Part shown: piece after piece, positions 46,379 through 57,700 of the stretch
Layout of the letters: every line of letters begins with the position of its first letter
How positions within the stretch are numbered: position 1 is the stretch's first letter
Source: Citrus sinensis
Taxonomy: Eukaryota; Streptophyta; Magnoliopsida; Sapindales; Rutaceae
Direction: 5' to 3'
DNA length: 64,000 nucleotides
Assembly (NCBI RefSeq): GCF_022201045.2
Contig: NC_068562.1
Span: 24,572,501-24,636,500 of the forward strand
Position numbers and translations under genes: made by a program
Notes under the pieces: model-generated
What the model was told of the DNA's origin: nothing
The model's database searches: none
The model's input: only the letters and a program-made list of their open reading frames with translations

Positions 46379-47293
46379 GTTTCGCTCTATGTTAATTTCT
46401 AACTATTTTGTATTGTTTACTATTTTATTCCTAATGTCATAAAACTCGCCATTGATCATTAAAATTTCTAAGTATATATATATTAGTAAGAACATGAGAA
46501 TGCACATGCATCATGAATTTTTTTAAATTTAAAAAAATGCATTAATAATGAAATTGAACAAAAAATGTCTGGGAATTTTTCACAACAAGTATTAATTCAT
46601 GTAATTAAGACTCTAATTTCCTCAATTAAGTAAAGATTAGAGAAATTTAAGCTTTTGTGTGTGTGTGTGCAAACAATTCAATCTAAACCTTTTTCCCAAA
46701 AATTCTTTAATTTTCATAGTCAAAATCCTAAATATAAAATATAGAGTTGGTCAAACTAGCCTTATCATTTTGATCTCCAATTTTTGACCATTTCAATTGA
46801 AAGATTATTATTATTTTTAAATCTACTGTCAGGAGTTTTCACTCTACCCTTTAAGGTAGCATTCTTCTCATGGTAGTTCATCATCTGTCATATTTGTGAT
46901 ACGCAGACTCAGATTACTCAAGGATAGCTTCACTCTTAAGAGTTATAGGTAGCTATTTCTGACCATAGTGTCTGCATATATTTGAGGTCTTATGACAAGA
47001 TAAGAATCCAGGCAAACAATCGTAACTCAAGTTAAATATTCTCAACAAAGACCATGTCAATATCAAAACCTTGAGTCAAAGTAGAGACTGAATTGTCATT
47101 CATGTGCTTTTGAAGAAAGGTTAAATAACTCTAATAAAACCTTATTCAAGGCTTTCAAATCTTTAAAAACATGAAAAATTGCTTGTCGTAAAAAAAGAAA
47201 CACAAAAACATTGATTTAAAATTAAAATTTATAAATGCATGTCCTATATCTAATGCACAAATGCATGATTTAAAACTAAAAAAAGATTTTGAC
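46379..47293. other. Spacer and decayed 3' non-coding end of a copia element
   Basis: 46379-46800 is AT-rich. 46810-47293 is more complex and lies directly downstream (minus strand) of the copia RNase H end, so it is probably element 3' DNA. I found no second LTR matching the one at 52.8 kb. Confidence 0.4.
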
Positions 47294-48633
47294 TTACATG
47301 GAACACACACCTAAAGCTTTCCTTAAAGATTCAAATCGATTGGAGTCTAAAACTTTTATGAAAATATCTGCAACTTGTTTTTCTGTATCAATGTATTCTA
47401 AGAACACAGTCTTACTCTCAACTAAATCTCTAATGAAGTGATGACAAATGTCAATATGCTTAGTTCTAAAGTGTTGAACATGATTTTTAGAAATATTGAT
47501 AGTACTCGTGTTATCACAAAACACAGTCAAAGTATCTTGAACCATACCATAATCTGCAAACATTTGTTTCATCCAAAGCAATTGGGTGCAACAACTTCTA
47601 TCTGCAATATATTCAGCTTCAGCCGTGGAAAGAAAAATTGAATTCTGTTTCTTACTATGCCACAATACTAAGTTATTTCCAAGATAAAAACATCCTCCAG
47701 TGGTGCTTTTTCTATCATCAGCATTGCCAGCCCAATCTGCATCACTATATCCTACAAAACTTCAATTAGTATCATTAGTGTATCAAATACCATCATTAAT
47801 TGTTCCACTGACAAAACAAATGATTCGTTTGACAGCAGCTAAATATGATTCCTTTGGATTTGCTTGGTACCTAGCACATACACCAACACTGAAACATATA
47901 TCAGGTCTACTTGCAGTGAAATAAAATAAGCTACCAATCATTCTTATGTAAAGACTAGGATCAACACTAGAACCACTATCATCAATAGTCAACTTGGTAT
48001 TAGTACTCATAGGGGTTCTCATGTGTTTTACAGAATCTAAGCCAAACCTCCTAACTAAACTCTTTGCATACTTATTTTGATTAACAAAAATTCCATTCTC
48101 CATTTGTTTCACTTGTAAACCCAAAAAGTAAGTCAATTCTCCCACCATACTCGTATCAAATTCTCTTTTCATTTGACTCACAAATTCTTGGACATGATCA
48201 AAAGAGGTAGAACCAAACGCTATATCATCAACATAGATTTGAACAACTAAAATTCTTGGATTAAATTGCTTAATAAATAGTGTTCTATCTACTCCCCCTT
48301 GCTTATAGCCATTTTCAAGCAAAAATTTAGTCAACCTCTTATACCAAGCTCGAGGAGCTTGCTTTAAACCATACAAAGCTTTTTTCAATTTAAAAACATG
48401 GTTTGAGAAATTGGGGTCGTCAAAACCTTTAGGTTGTTCAACATAAGCTTCTTCATTTAAGATGCCATTCAAAAAGGCACTCTTAATATTCATTTGAAAT
48501 AATTTAAAGCCTATTAAACAAGTAACTGTAAAAAATAAACGAATAGATTCGAGTTTAGCAACAGGTGCAAAAGTTTTATCAAAGTCAACACCTTCAATTT
48601 GCGTGTAGCCTTGTTGACAAAACTTAAAAGTAA
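47294..48633 (-). pseudogene. Copia reverse transcriptase and RNase H, broken by stops
   Basis: From about 48633 downward the frame reads GYTQIEGVDFDKTFAPVAKL, AFLNGILNEEAYVEQPKGF, ALYGLKQAPRAWY, QIYVDDIAFG (the YVDD active site), TYFLGLQVKQ and MIGSLFYFTASRPDI. Two in-frame TGA stops lie near 47762-47785 (GI*YTNDTN, then N*SFVGY). RNase H follows with YSDADWAG, STAEAEYIA, VFCDNTS and KHIDICHHFIRD. The first stop again replaces a Trp codon. Inactive relic. Confidence 0.9.
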
Positions 48634-50062
48634 TTTTTAATTCCCAAGTATAAGAGTGTCTTATTGTATTATACCTTGGTAAGTCCGAGATCGATCCATA
48701 GAAAAAAAATTTAATTTGTTTATATTGTTTTATCTAAAAATTGAAAATAAATCTTAAATATAAACAACTTAATTTAAATAAAACTATGAAATTGAATTAG
48801 TTAGGGTTGTTGATCCACTCTTAGTAGTAAATAAAACTTAATAAATTCTTTTTGCCATTTTTTTAGATTTATTACCCAAAAAATTAATTATAGAAATTAT
48901 TATTATTTTCACTTTAATGTTATGATGGATTAAGTATTTATTGTGTCAAAATTTAATTTGTCTATAATAAGTCAAAATGCCATTTTACCATACCTTATAT
49001 TAAGATATTAAGAATTTATTGTGCCAAACCCCCTTGTTTGTCTACAATAAATAAAAATTTCAAAATATAAAATATGTATAAAATTAAATAGAATTTAATT
49101 TAATTTATAAAATAAAAAATAGAATTTCATTAAATCATATTTATTTCCTAAGAGTTTCACCTTATCCTAACTATTATTATTTAGTTAAGCATAATTGAAA
49201 TAAAAAGAATTATTAAAATTAAATTACTTATAATTAAAAGTAATAAAAACAACTAAAATTGAAAATAAAACTAATTTTTTTTATAAAAATAATTATACAA
49301 AATATTAAAAACACACCTGGAAAACAAGGTTATAGGGAGATTGAGATAAATTGAGAAGAAAAGAGATGTAGAGAGATGATTAAAAACATAAAAATGAGGC
49401 TCTATTTATAGAAAAATAAATTCATAATCCAGTATTTTACGGTCCTTCAAAAGCTTCATGCATGCCCTCCTAGTAACCATTAAATCAAGATCCAGCGGCT
49501 GGTTAAACTTCAAAAGTCAACATTACACGTAACATCATTTGACTCATCTGATTTGGCCAAAGAACGGTTGAGATTTGCAGGTTAATTGGTGGATCGGGTT
49601 GACTCGAATACAAAGATTCAGATCGTACAACTTGCTTCACCAACCATTGCCACGTGGCACAATCGTGGCAATTGAATCATGAACGGTTGAGATTTAGTCA
49701 AAATTGCCAGTTATCCCGTGCACTCATATCTATTGTAAGCTCATTTTATCATCCAATCAGTACTCGGTCAACAGAAAAAGTCAACTCTTTTTACATAAGC
49801 TCAATTTTAAGCCGATCGTGACTCATCTTAAGGTTTTTGGACCTCTAAAATCTAAATTTAACATTCGTTTATCTGTTTGGAGCTTCGAATTACGTGAAAT
49901 TAATATTTTACCTAATAAACATAAAATATATAAAATTAGATATATTTAATACATAATTAATAATTCCTAATATATTGCATAAACACAAATATAAATTATA
50001 ACATAAGCACAAAATAACATTATTATCGCTTGATAATTAAATAATTTTTAATACTAAACACT
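48634..50062. mobile_element. Unidentified 1.4-kb AT-rich insertion within the copia relic
   Basis: Copia similarity stops at about 50062 (within FVCVDDFSR of integrase) and resumes at about 48633 (before QQGYTQIEG). The DNA between is unrelated. It begins AATTCCCAAGTATAAG, carries CTTGGTAAGTCCGAGATCGA (a phrase I have seen in plant repeats but cannot assign) and is AT-rich in the middle. TAATTTTTAAT occurs at both junctions and could be a target duplication, though it is low-complexity. Because about 250 codons of integrase are missing, a deletion accompanied or preceded the insertion. Confidence 0.6.
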
Positions 50063-50970
50063 TGTGCAACCAACCTAGAGAAATCATCTACACACACAAA
50101 TGCATACCTTTTTCTAGCCAAACATTCAACCTGTATTGGTCGCATAAGGTCCATATGAAGTAGTTGTAGCACCTTTGATGTTGCTCTATCATGAATGGCT
50201 TTATGCAGCGCCCTTTATTATTTGTCAGATTGACTTGAACCACATATCCTTGGTTATTTCTTTTTTAGTATTGGAACTCCTTTGACAGCACCTGTTTTCA
50301 TAATTTTAGTTAGTAACTTGTAGTTTAAATGACCAAGCTTTTGATGCCATAATTTTGTGTCATCAAGAGTGGTCTTATGGCAAATAATTGAATTAATCAA
50401 CTTATAACAATGATTAGATGATCAATGTCCTTCTAAAATTCAATTTCCATCAACATCGAGAACACAATATTTATTTCTATCAAAATTCAGAAACAAGTTT
50501 TAATCACAAATTTGACTAATGCTGAGTAGATTTGCTTTGAGATCCTCCACATGCAAAACATTGTCAAGTTTTGGAAAACCTTCCACATTCAAAGTTTTGG
50601 AAAACCTTCCACATTCAAAGTTCCATTTCCAAGCACTCGACTTTTTACGTCATCAGCAAAAGTTACATTTTCTCGATCAACTTTTTGATAATTGATCAAG
50701 GCACTTCTATCACCTGTCATGTGTCTAAAAAAACCACTATCAAAGTAACAAAAGTAAGTAATGCAAGTTCTCAAGGAAATAAAGGAAACATAAGCTTTAT
50801 AATCAGTCTTCCTCATCCAAGTAGTTCTAGATTTATTTTCACTTGTCTCAACCTTAGGTCTAAGTGTCATCCTAGGTTTTCCATAAGAATAATTAAAGAA
50901 CATAGCCTTTTTCATATACTTTATAAGCTTGAAGCAATTAGGTCTTACATGTCCTTTCACATGAAAAAAA
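50063..50970 (-). pseudogene. Copia protease, GAG-pre-integrase and integrase start, broken
   Basis: Minus-strand reading gives YFDSGFFRHMTGD (protease-region DSG and HMTG), then after several stops LKANLLSISQICD, TKLWHQKLGHLNYKLL (the pre-integrase domain), and KRYAFVCVDDFSR of the integrase core. A 26-bp tandem duplication lies at about 50567-50620 (TTTTGGAAAACCTTCCACAT twice). Many stops. Confidence 0.8.
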
Positions 50971-52500
50971 AATGACAAGTGGGGATAAACTTGTTGTTCT
51001 TACCTTCATGAACTGGTGAAGAATGTACAACAGTTTTACCTTTTTGAAGATATGGAATTTTAACTATTGGTGGAAAAGCTGTTTGTGAAGAAGCTTTAAC
51101 AAACACACCTTGAGAATTCGAGTCTTGACCATGTTGATATCCAAGACCATGACGATCTGAGCTGGATTTGGTAAGTGACAAGATATGGTCTAACTTCTGA
51201 GTTCCAGAATTCATCATCTTAAGTGACTTTTTGATGTTCTTTAATTTTATGGTCACTGTAAGCAATTGATTATCTTTGTTAGCAAGTAAAGACTTGTAAT
51301 GAATTACCCCACTTTCAAGTTTCGCCTTATCATCCAAAAGATTGAATACTTGAGTCATCAAGATCATATTCTCATTGTAGACTTCTTCCCATTTAGCGAA
51401 CATCATCTTGTACCTTTCATGAAAAGCTTTTTTGTCATTTATATCAATATCACTGAAGTCGCTATCTGAATCATTATTCTGATTAATATGTTGCACAATT
51501 GTGTCAAGGCGAGAATCAATGTCTTCCTTGCAAGGAGCTAAGTGCGAGGTTTCAGATGTGGATGCATCTCTGATGTTTGATTCCTGTTTACTGCCATTAT
51601 TATGGACAACAAGTCCTCCAACAAGGTCTTCTTCATCAATGCTATCATTAGATCAATATCACTTTAAGTGGATTGCATTGCTTTCTTTTTCATAAGAGTG
51701 TTAGCACATTGTGCTTGTATGTATCCTATGCCACCACATTCTCTGCATCGAATACCCTCAAGTTTGTTAAAATCAAACAATTTAGAATGAGAGTTAGAAG
51801 AACCTTTTTGAACCGTAAAAGCCACTAATGTTGAAGTCTTCTTTGGTTTGTCAAAGTTTTTCTTTTTCAACATCTTCTTGAAATTCTTTGCAATGAGTGC
51901 AAGTGAATTATCCACGTACAAAAATGGATCATCATTTTTACTTGATTTGGTGATAGGAGCTCTGTTTCAACCTGAAAGGCAATAACTTTTCCTTTCTTGA
52001 GATTCAAATTCAAGTAGTTAGTCTCATAGACCATTAATTTTCCTATAAGTGAACCCCTAGTCATAGCAGACATATCAACATATTCTTCAATAACCAAAAT
52101 TTTAGGATGATATTTAAGATGAGCAAATGTTAAGATTTTTTTGCAAATTTCTTCTTCAGAAATAAGTTTTCTAAGAGCAAAAAAATCATTAACCATAATA
52201 AGGATTCTAGAATAAAATTCAGATATGGTTTCATGTTCATGCATTTTTAGGTTTTCAAAATCAAATGTAAGTTTCTGAAGTTTAGAACGTTTTACCGTAT
52301 TGTCGCCTTCAAAAGTACTTTGGAGTATATCCTTAACAACTTTAGATGTCTTGCATGTAGAAATTAGTTGGTGTTGAAACACATCAACTCCATTAACAAT
52401 GGCATTAAGTCCTTTGGAGTATATCCTAAGTAGCTTTAGATGTCTTTCATGTAGAAATTAGTTAGTGTTGAAACACATCAACTCCATTAACAATGGCATT
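50957..52500 (-). pseudogene. Copia gag, broken, with degenerate zinc knuckle
   Basis: KLTFDFENLKMHEHETISEF and ILIMVNDFFALRKLISEEEI are the UBN2-type gag core. CRECGGIGYIQAQC near 51730 is a CCHC knuckle in which the His is Tyr. A Lys/Glu-rich coiled stretch follows (EVYNENMILMTQVFNLLDD). A second knuckle-like part (FHVKGHVRPNC) has lost its first Cys. A 94-bp tandem duplication (TTGGAGTATATCC at 52321 and 52415) lies at the gag start. Confidence 0.8.
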
Positions 52501-52794
52501 AAGTCCTTTTGCATTATATCCAAACGCATCAAGTTCATCATTACTCCATTCTCTGACTTCCTTCGGAGATTCTACACCATCTTCATCAATTTTGATACGT
52601 GGAGTATATCTTGTGAGTACGCATTGCCAAACTCTTTCATCAATAGCTATCAGATAAATTTCTATCCTTTACTTCCAATAAGCATAATTCATCCTATCTA
52701 GTACAGGTGGACGAGCCAAAGAGCCTCATTCTCTTTACAACTCATACCTAAAAAATATATTTAGGTTCCAAGAATCTCACCAAATAGTTAGTGT

Positions 52795-52811
52795 CCCTCT
52801 CTGATATCAAT
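52795..52811 (-). other. Degenerate tRNA-Met primer-binding site of the copia element
   Basis: Minus strand reads TTGATATCAGAGAGGGAC right after the LTR end TTTCA, close to the usual TTGGTATCAGAGCGGGAC of plant copia elements. Confidence 0.7.
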
Positions 52812-53273
52812 TGAAAGAAATTTAGATTTATCACAAATAGATGTAGGCAATTAAAAACAAAAAATTAACAACTTAATTAATTTTTCAGAAATACTGTTCA
52901 CTGTTAATGTTCACGATTACTGTTCATCTGCATAAAAAATATTAATTTTCCAAAAACACAATAAAATGTAGAAAATAAATGACACGAAGATTTTTACGTG
53001 GTTCGGATTAATCAATCCTACATCAACGAGGCCACGCCCAGATGAAAAATAATTCACTAAGTGAAGATGTTACAACCTATGAATTTACCAAACTTAAGAC
53101 TCTCACTTACAGTTTATCATCATACAGTTTACTTAACCTTATACTGAATTTGCTTTTCTTGAACAATTGCTACCTCTCTTGATCCATGATCCTCAAGACA
53201 CTTCGCAAAGTGATCAATAGCAATTCTTCAATTTTTCAATGATCGAACAAAAGCTGTTTGATACTATATAGCA
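52812..53273 (-). repeat. 5' LTR of the copia element (outer limit approximate)
   Basis: On the plus strand it starts TGAAAGAAATTTAGATTT, the complement of the LTR end. It contains ACACGAAGATTTTTACGTGG and TTCGGATTAATCAATCCTAC, a signature I know from plant copia LTRs. I place its far end near GCA at 53273, where similarity is no longer recognisable; no target duplication was found. Confidence 0.6.
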
Positions 53274-54700
53274 TGAAGCCCGTAATCATCATTATTGTCC
53301 CTCAGCCTCCCGCACCCATGTTCCTAACCATCTTTATTCAGATTTTTTTTTTTAATTTTCAATTTGCTGAAGATCATCGTCAATATAGAAAGAGAAGAGA
53401 CGAAAAGAATGAAATTAATTAGAACAAACATTATTGTTGATTTCATTTCTCTAGCATGTGCTTTTGTTTTTTGTTTTTTTACAATTTGCTAGAGATGGGC
53501 GTGAATGTAGAGAGAGATGTGAGGGGAAAAAAATCTCAGCCATTCAATTTCATTAATAACACATGTTAGTGGATCCTTGAAAGTTTAGGAGGAATAAGAG
53601 AAAAAAACCCTAGGAGAGGATCCATATCCATTTGGATGCTGCAAGGTGGCAATATAACTGTACAAGCAAGGAAGCTGGTCGCATTCATGGGGTTTTCTTC
53701 AATAATCAACCATGCATGCTTGCCTTATTAACAGCAATTATTTTGCTTGAGGTTTCTTTCAATATTCTTGTACTACCTCCCTTTCATTATATAATAATTT
53801 TTTTTCCTTAGGTTGTGCTTTAGAATTATGGACCTTTTATTAAAAGTTAATTGTTTCAATATGGGTTTATTATTTCAACTGGCTCCTTCTGGATCAAACT
53901 CTTCTCTCCGCTAACCATTTTTATTCCTCGTACATAATCTAGGATTGAAATTTTATGTTGTGTTTATTGTTAAGGTGTTGTGACTTAAAAAGTATCCCAA
54001 CTGTATAAAAAATTTTAATTATAAAATAAAAGTTAAAACATATAATAAATATGATTTTTAAATAATATATAGTGATCATCACATAAAAGTGGTGGATCAA
54101 ACTAACTTAACAAGTTAGAGAAACTAATGGTTATTGAATACTTTAATATTATAATTTTATATTTTAATGAGCAAAAAGTTGAAAAAAAATATAGATTTCA
54201 GTATACTATAAGACAAATTACTTACTCCATAAAATAAGAGACACGTTGAATTTAAAGATGAAAAAAATCACATATTTCAATACAGATAAAATATTCTCTT
54301 AATGTAAAATTACACTATCTTATTCATCATGATGAATTGATAAGTTGTCTATCCGAAAAAAATTATAAAGAAATTAGATTTTAAATAAAAATAGTGAAAA
54401 TAATTTTTTTAAAAATATTCACGGCTGTTGTTAATGGTATCAAAATTATTAAAAATTCACATAAAAAATTTATATATGTCATATGCGTTTAGGGGTGATA
54501 TGACAACGTACCGATAGTTCCTTTTCAAGTGTAACAGTTCCAAACCTCAGGGGTTGTATCCAAAACATTCACACTACAAGATTGTCGATCATTCATTAAC
54601 CTTGATAATCAAACGGCTAAGACAACCCCACCTATAATTACTTGTCTAAACCATTTCACACCAGAAATGCTCTTCTCTTTCTCACACAAATTACACACAA
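53274..54700. other. Intergenic DNA, no gene seen
   Basis: AT-rich spacer and promoter side of the O-fucosyltransferase-family gene. No supported coding frame or clear repeat. Confidence 0.45.
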
Positions 54701-54772
54701 ACCACAAAACAGAGTACGAACAAATGTTGGATGAAGTAATGCAAGAGCAAATCTAGCTACTTTTGATTTGAG

Positions 54773-57700
54773 ATGGTACAAAATCATCACCATAGAGGAG
54801 GAGGCTCGTATTACAAGAGAACCTCTTCTTCAACAGCCAATTTTTTCTCAAAGAAACCATCTTTTTTAAGCATCACTCTTTATATAATCCTTCTCTTTGC
54901 CTTTTCAATTTTCATTTTTCTTGTTAAGACTAGTATAAACATATTGGATGTTGATAATGGTACTGATGGGCAGAGGACTGTCTTCACTGAACATTCTCAG
55001 TCTCAGTCTCAATCTCAATCCGAGTTAGAATCTTTAGAGGTAAAGATTGGTTTTTTTTTTTTTAAAGATTTTAAAACTATTTATTGATGTTAAATTATTG
55101 ATTTTTATTCTGTTTTCTGCATCTGGGTAGTTATGGTTTGGCCTGTGAAAGTTGATTTTTGATTAGATTGTTCTGTTTTCTTGGTGGGTTCTGTGTTTTG
55201 GTATCTGGGTTGCTGGCTTCTTCTTTCAGTTGTTGATTGTGGGAGGTGTTTTGTTGAAGGAACTTGGATTTGTTACATTAGCATAAATGCCAGAGTAGAA
55301 GATTTAGGATCTTGTAGCATACATGTTACAAAAAGTTAAGGAAGTATTTGTACTTTGAATTGAAGTGCGCTGAAAGGCAATGTGGTTACTACCATTTGTG
55401 TGAGCTCAACTTTTAAAATGGAAACCGATGTTGGGCAGAGGGACCTTTTGGACGGGATCAAAATGTCTCATTATTATTCATGTTCAACCATTTGATGTAG
55501 CTGAGAAATTCTAAAAAGAGGATTGGAGAATTGCCTCATTGTTGAACTGTAGTTTACATGCTATTTTACTATGTGAAAGAAAGAAACTATTGATTGGCTT
55601 GCCTTTCCAGAAACTCTTATTAGTCACTTATATGTTACTTGGTTGTTTCAATGAACTAAAACTCTGGAAAATAGTATGCTTCCCATAATCGCCTCGTATG
55701 CCTCTCAATTATCACATATTTTACTATGCATGATCTGCTCCAAAGAAAGTTAGTTAAAGTCTTAAAGGACTTGGTTAAGAAACTCATATAGGCTGATGGA
55801 TTTGTTTGTTCACAGAACAATAGGCTGCGATATATTAAAACTAGTTAGAATTTGCTGGAAATTTTCGGGTGTTACAGTAACATTCTAAATATGCCTATAT
55901 CTAATTGCAATAATAACCTTGAACATACCTTACAATTGCAAAAAGCTGATTGCTGATAGTTCCTTCTAGAAAAAGGAAATAAGAATTGCTTAAAGTTTTT
56001 CTGATTCGGCTGCAAGTTTTTTCTTATACATCCCTATTCTATATTGCTTTCACTTTTGAAACTGAAATTAAGAATATTATCATTTTAATTCAAAAAATGC
56101 TGTAAACAATATCAATTTTAACAGCCTTTTAAGAAATAGTGATGCATTTTCTTTTAATGGTACTGGGTTTCTTTGCTTGCAATTTTTGCAGATTCCGGAT
56201 GAACAACTTTGGGATCCTCCTTTTAGCTATGGTTTACACCCGTGCGTCAAGCCTACTAGTAAATACAGAGGTAAAAGTTACTTACATCTGCTTATCCTAT
56301 TTTGTTTGCGGTGCAGGATGGATCCCTCGTTCTGTTCCTAGAACTTAGTGGAACAAAATCTAATGACACTTCTGTAATTCTGTTGGAACTCTTTTTCCCT
56401 TGAATTGTGTTCTATAACAATTCCAGGTCTTCAATATTTTTATAAGCTTTATTTTCTGTATCACTTGTAGCCTTCTATCAGGGCATATTCTTGCATCTTC
56501 TTGACCGATTCTTTTTATTTATTTAAATTCAAGATAAGTAACTCGCTCTTTCTTTCAGGGAGGAAAAAAAAAAAAAACATGCATACCAGCACAATCCACC
56601 AATGAACACCCTTTGTTTCTCTTTTTCTCTTACTCTCTGTCCATATTATCGCTCCTCTAAATTCTGGTTTGCTATTTCAGCTGCCCAAGGATCAGACCAC
56701 TACATAACAGTGAAAAGCAATGGAGGACTAAATCAGATGCGGACTGGTGTAAGTTTAAGACAGCTATATGTTCTAAATTTATGTGCTTCAGCTATAGTTT
56801 TAGTCTAACCAAGAGGAAAGATTGCCATCAAAGTCAAGATTGCTCTATCTGATGGAGCGCAGCATTTTCTATAAAAGCAAAGTAGAAACAAAAAAATGAC
56901 AAATCCACGGCAGAAACATAGTTCAGAAAATAAGATGTACGATGCATTTATAGAAGAGTTCAACATTCTATTTAGCTGTTCACCATCCAATTTCTGATTC
57001 TTCTCTTAATCAAAATTCAATAACTGTGCGCTTGTTGTAGATAGCGGACATGGTGGCTGTGGCACACATAATGAATGCAACCTTAGTTATTCCTCAACTG
57101 GATAAACGTTCATTCTGGAAAGACTCGAGGTATTCTGAAGTGCTCCATAATTAGGCCAGTATTACTTTAAAAAGTATATTATTTAACATAGAATTTCTCA
57201 TGTTGTGAACCCTATGCACAGTACATTTTCAGATATGTTTGATGAGGCGCAATTTATTAAAACATTACGAGGAGACTTGAGGATTGCCAAGGAGCTCCCC
57301 AAGGAACTGGAGTCAGTACCTCGGGCCCGGAAGCATTTCACTTCCTGGTCTGGGGTGGGTTACTATGAAGAGATGACACAGCTATTTAAGGAATATCAGG
57401 TATGTGTAATATTTTGTTGTGAAGTTTCAAGTTGAAAAAACTGGATCTTGGTTTTGAGCAGAGGGCCTTATTCTGTGTGAGAGGATTTTGCACTAAGCTA
57501 ATCTACTCTTACTGGTGTCCAGCAGTCTATTGCAGTTAGCACCTATGAAAAACTGTGGTGTTTGCTATTTCTTTATCTGTTTATGATATTTCATATGGGC
57601 CCTATTGTTGCGCTTAGAATTGAAAAGACCATCCCTGTTCCCTGATATAACGTTTATTATAGCCAACAGAGAAACAATCATTCAACTATCAAACAGCATT

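Larger units (their letters stand above)
46810..53273 (-). mobile_element. Decayed Ty1/copia retrotransposon, minus strand, with nested insertion
   Basis: Order on the minus strand from high to low coordinate: 5' LTR, primer-binding site, gag with zinc knuckle, protease region, start of integrase, foreign insert, reverse transcriptase, RNase H. This is the copia order. Many stops and frameshifts interrupt it, no matching 3' LTR is seen and most of the integrase core is missing, so it is immobile. Parts are itemised separately. Confidence 0.85.

Noticed and set aside
46810..53273. An active copia element
   Set aside because: Integrase core missing, many stops, no paired LTR.
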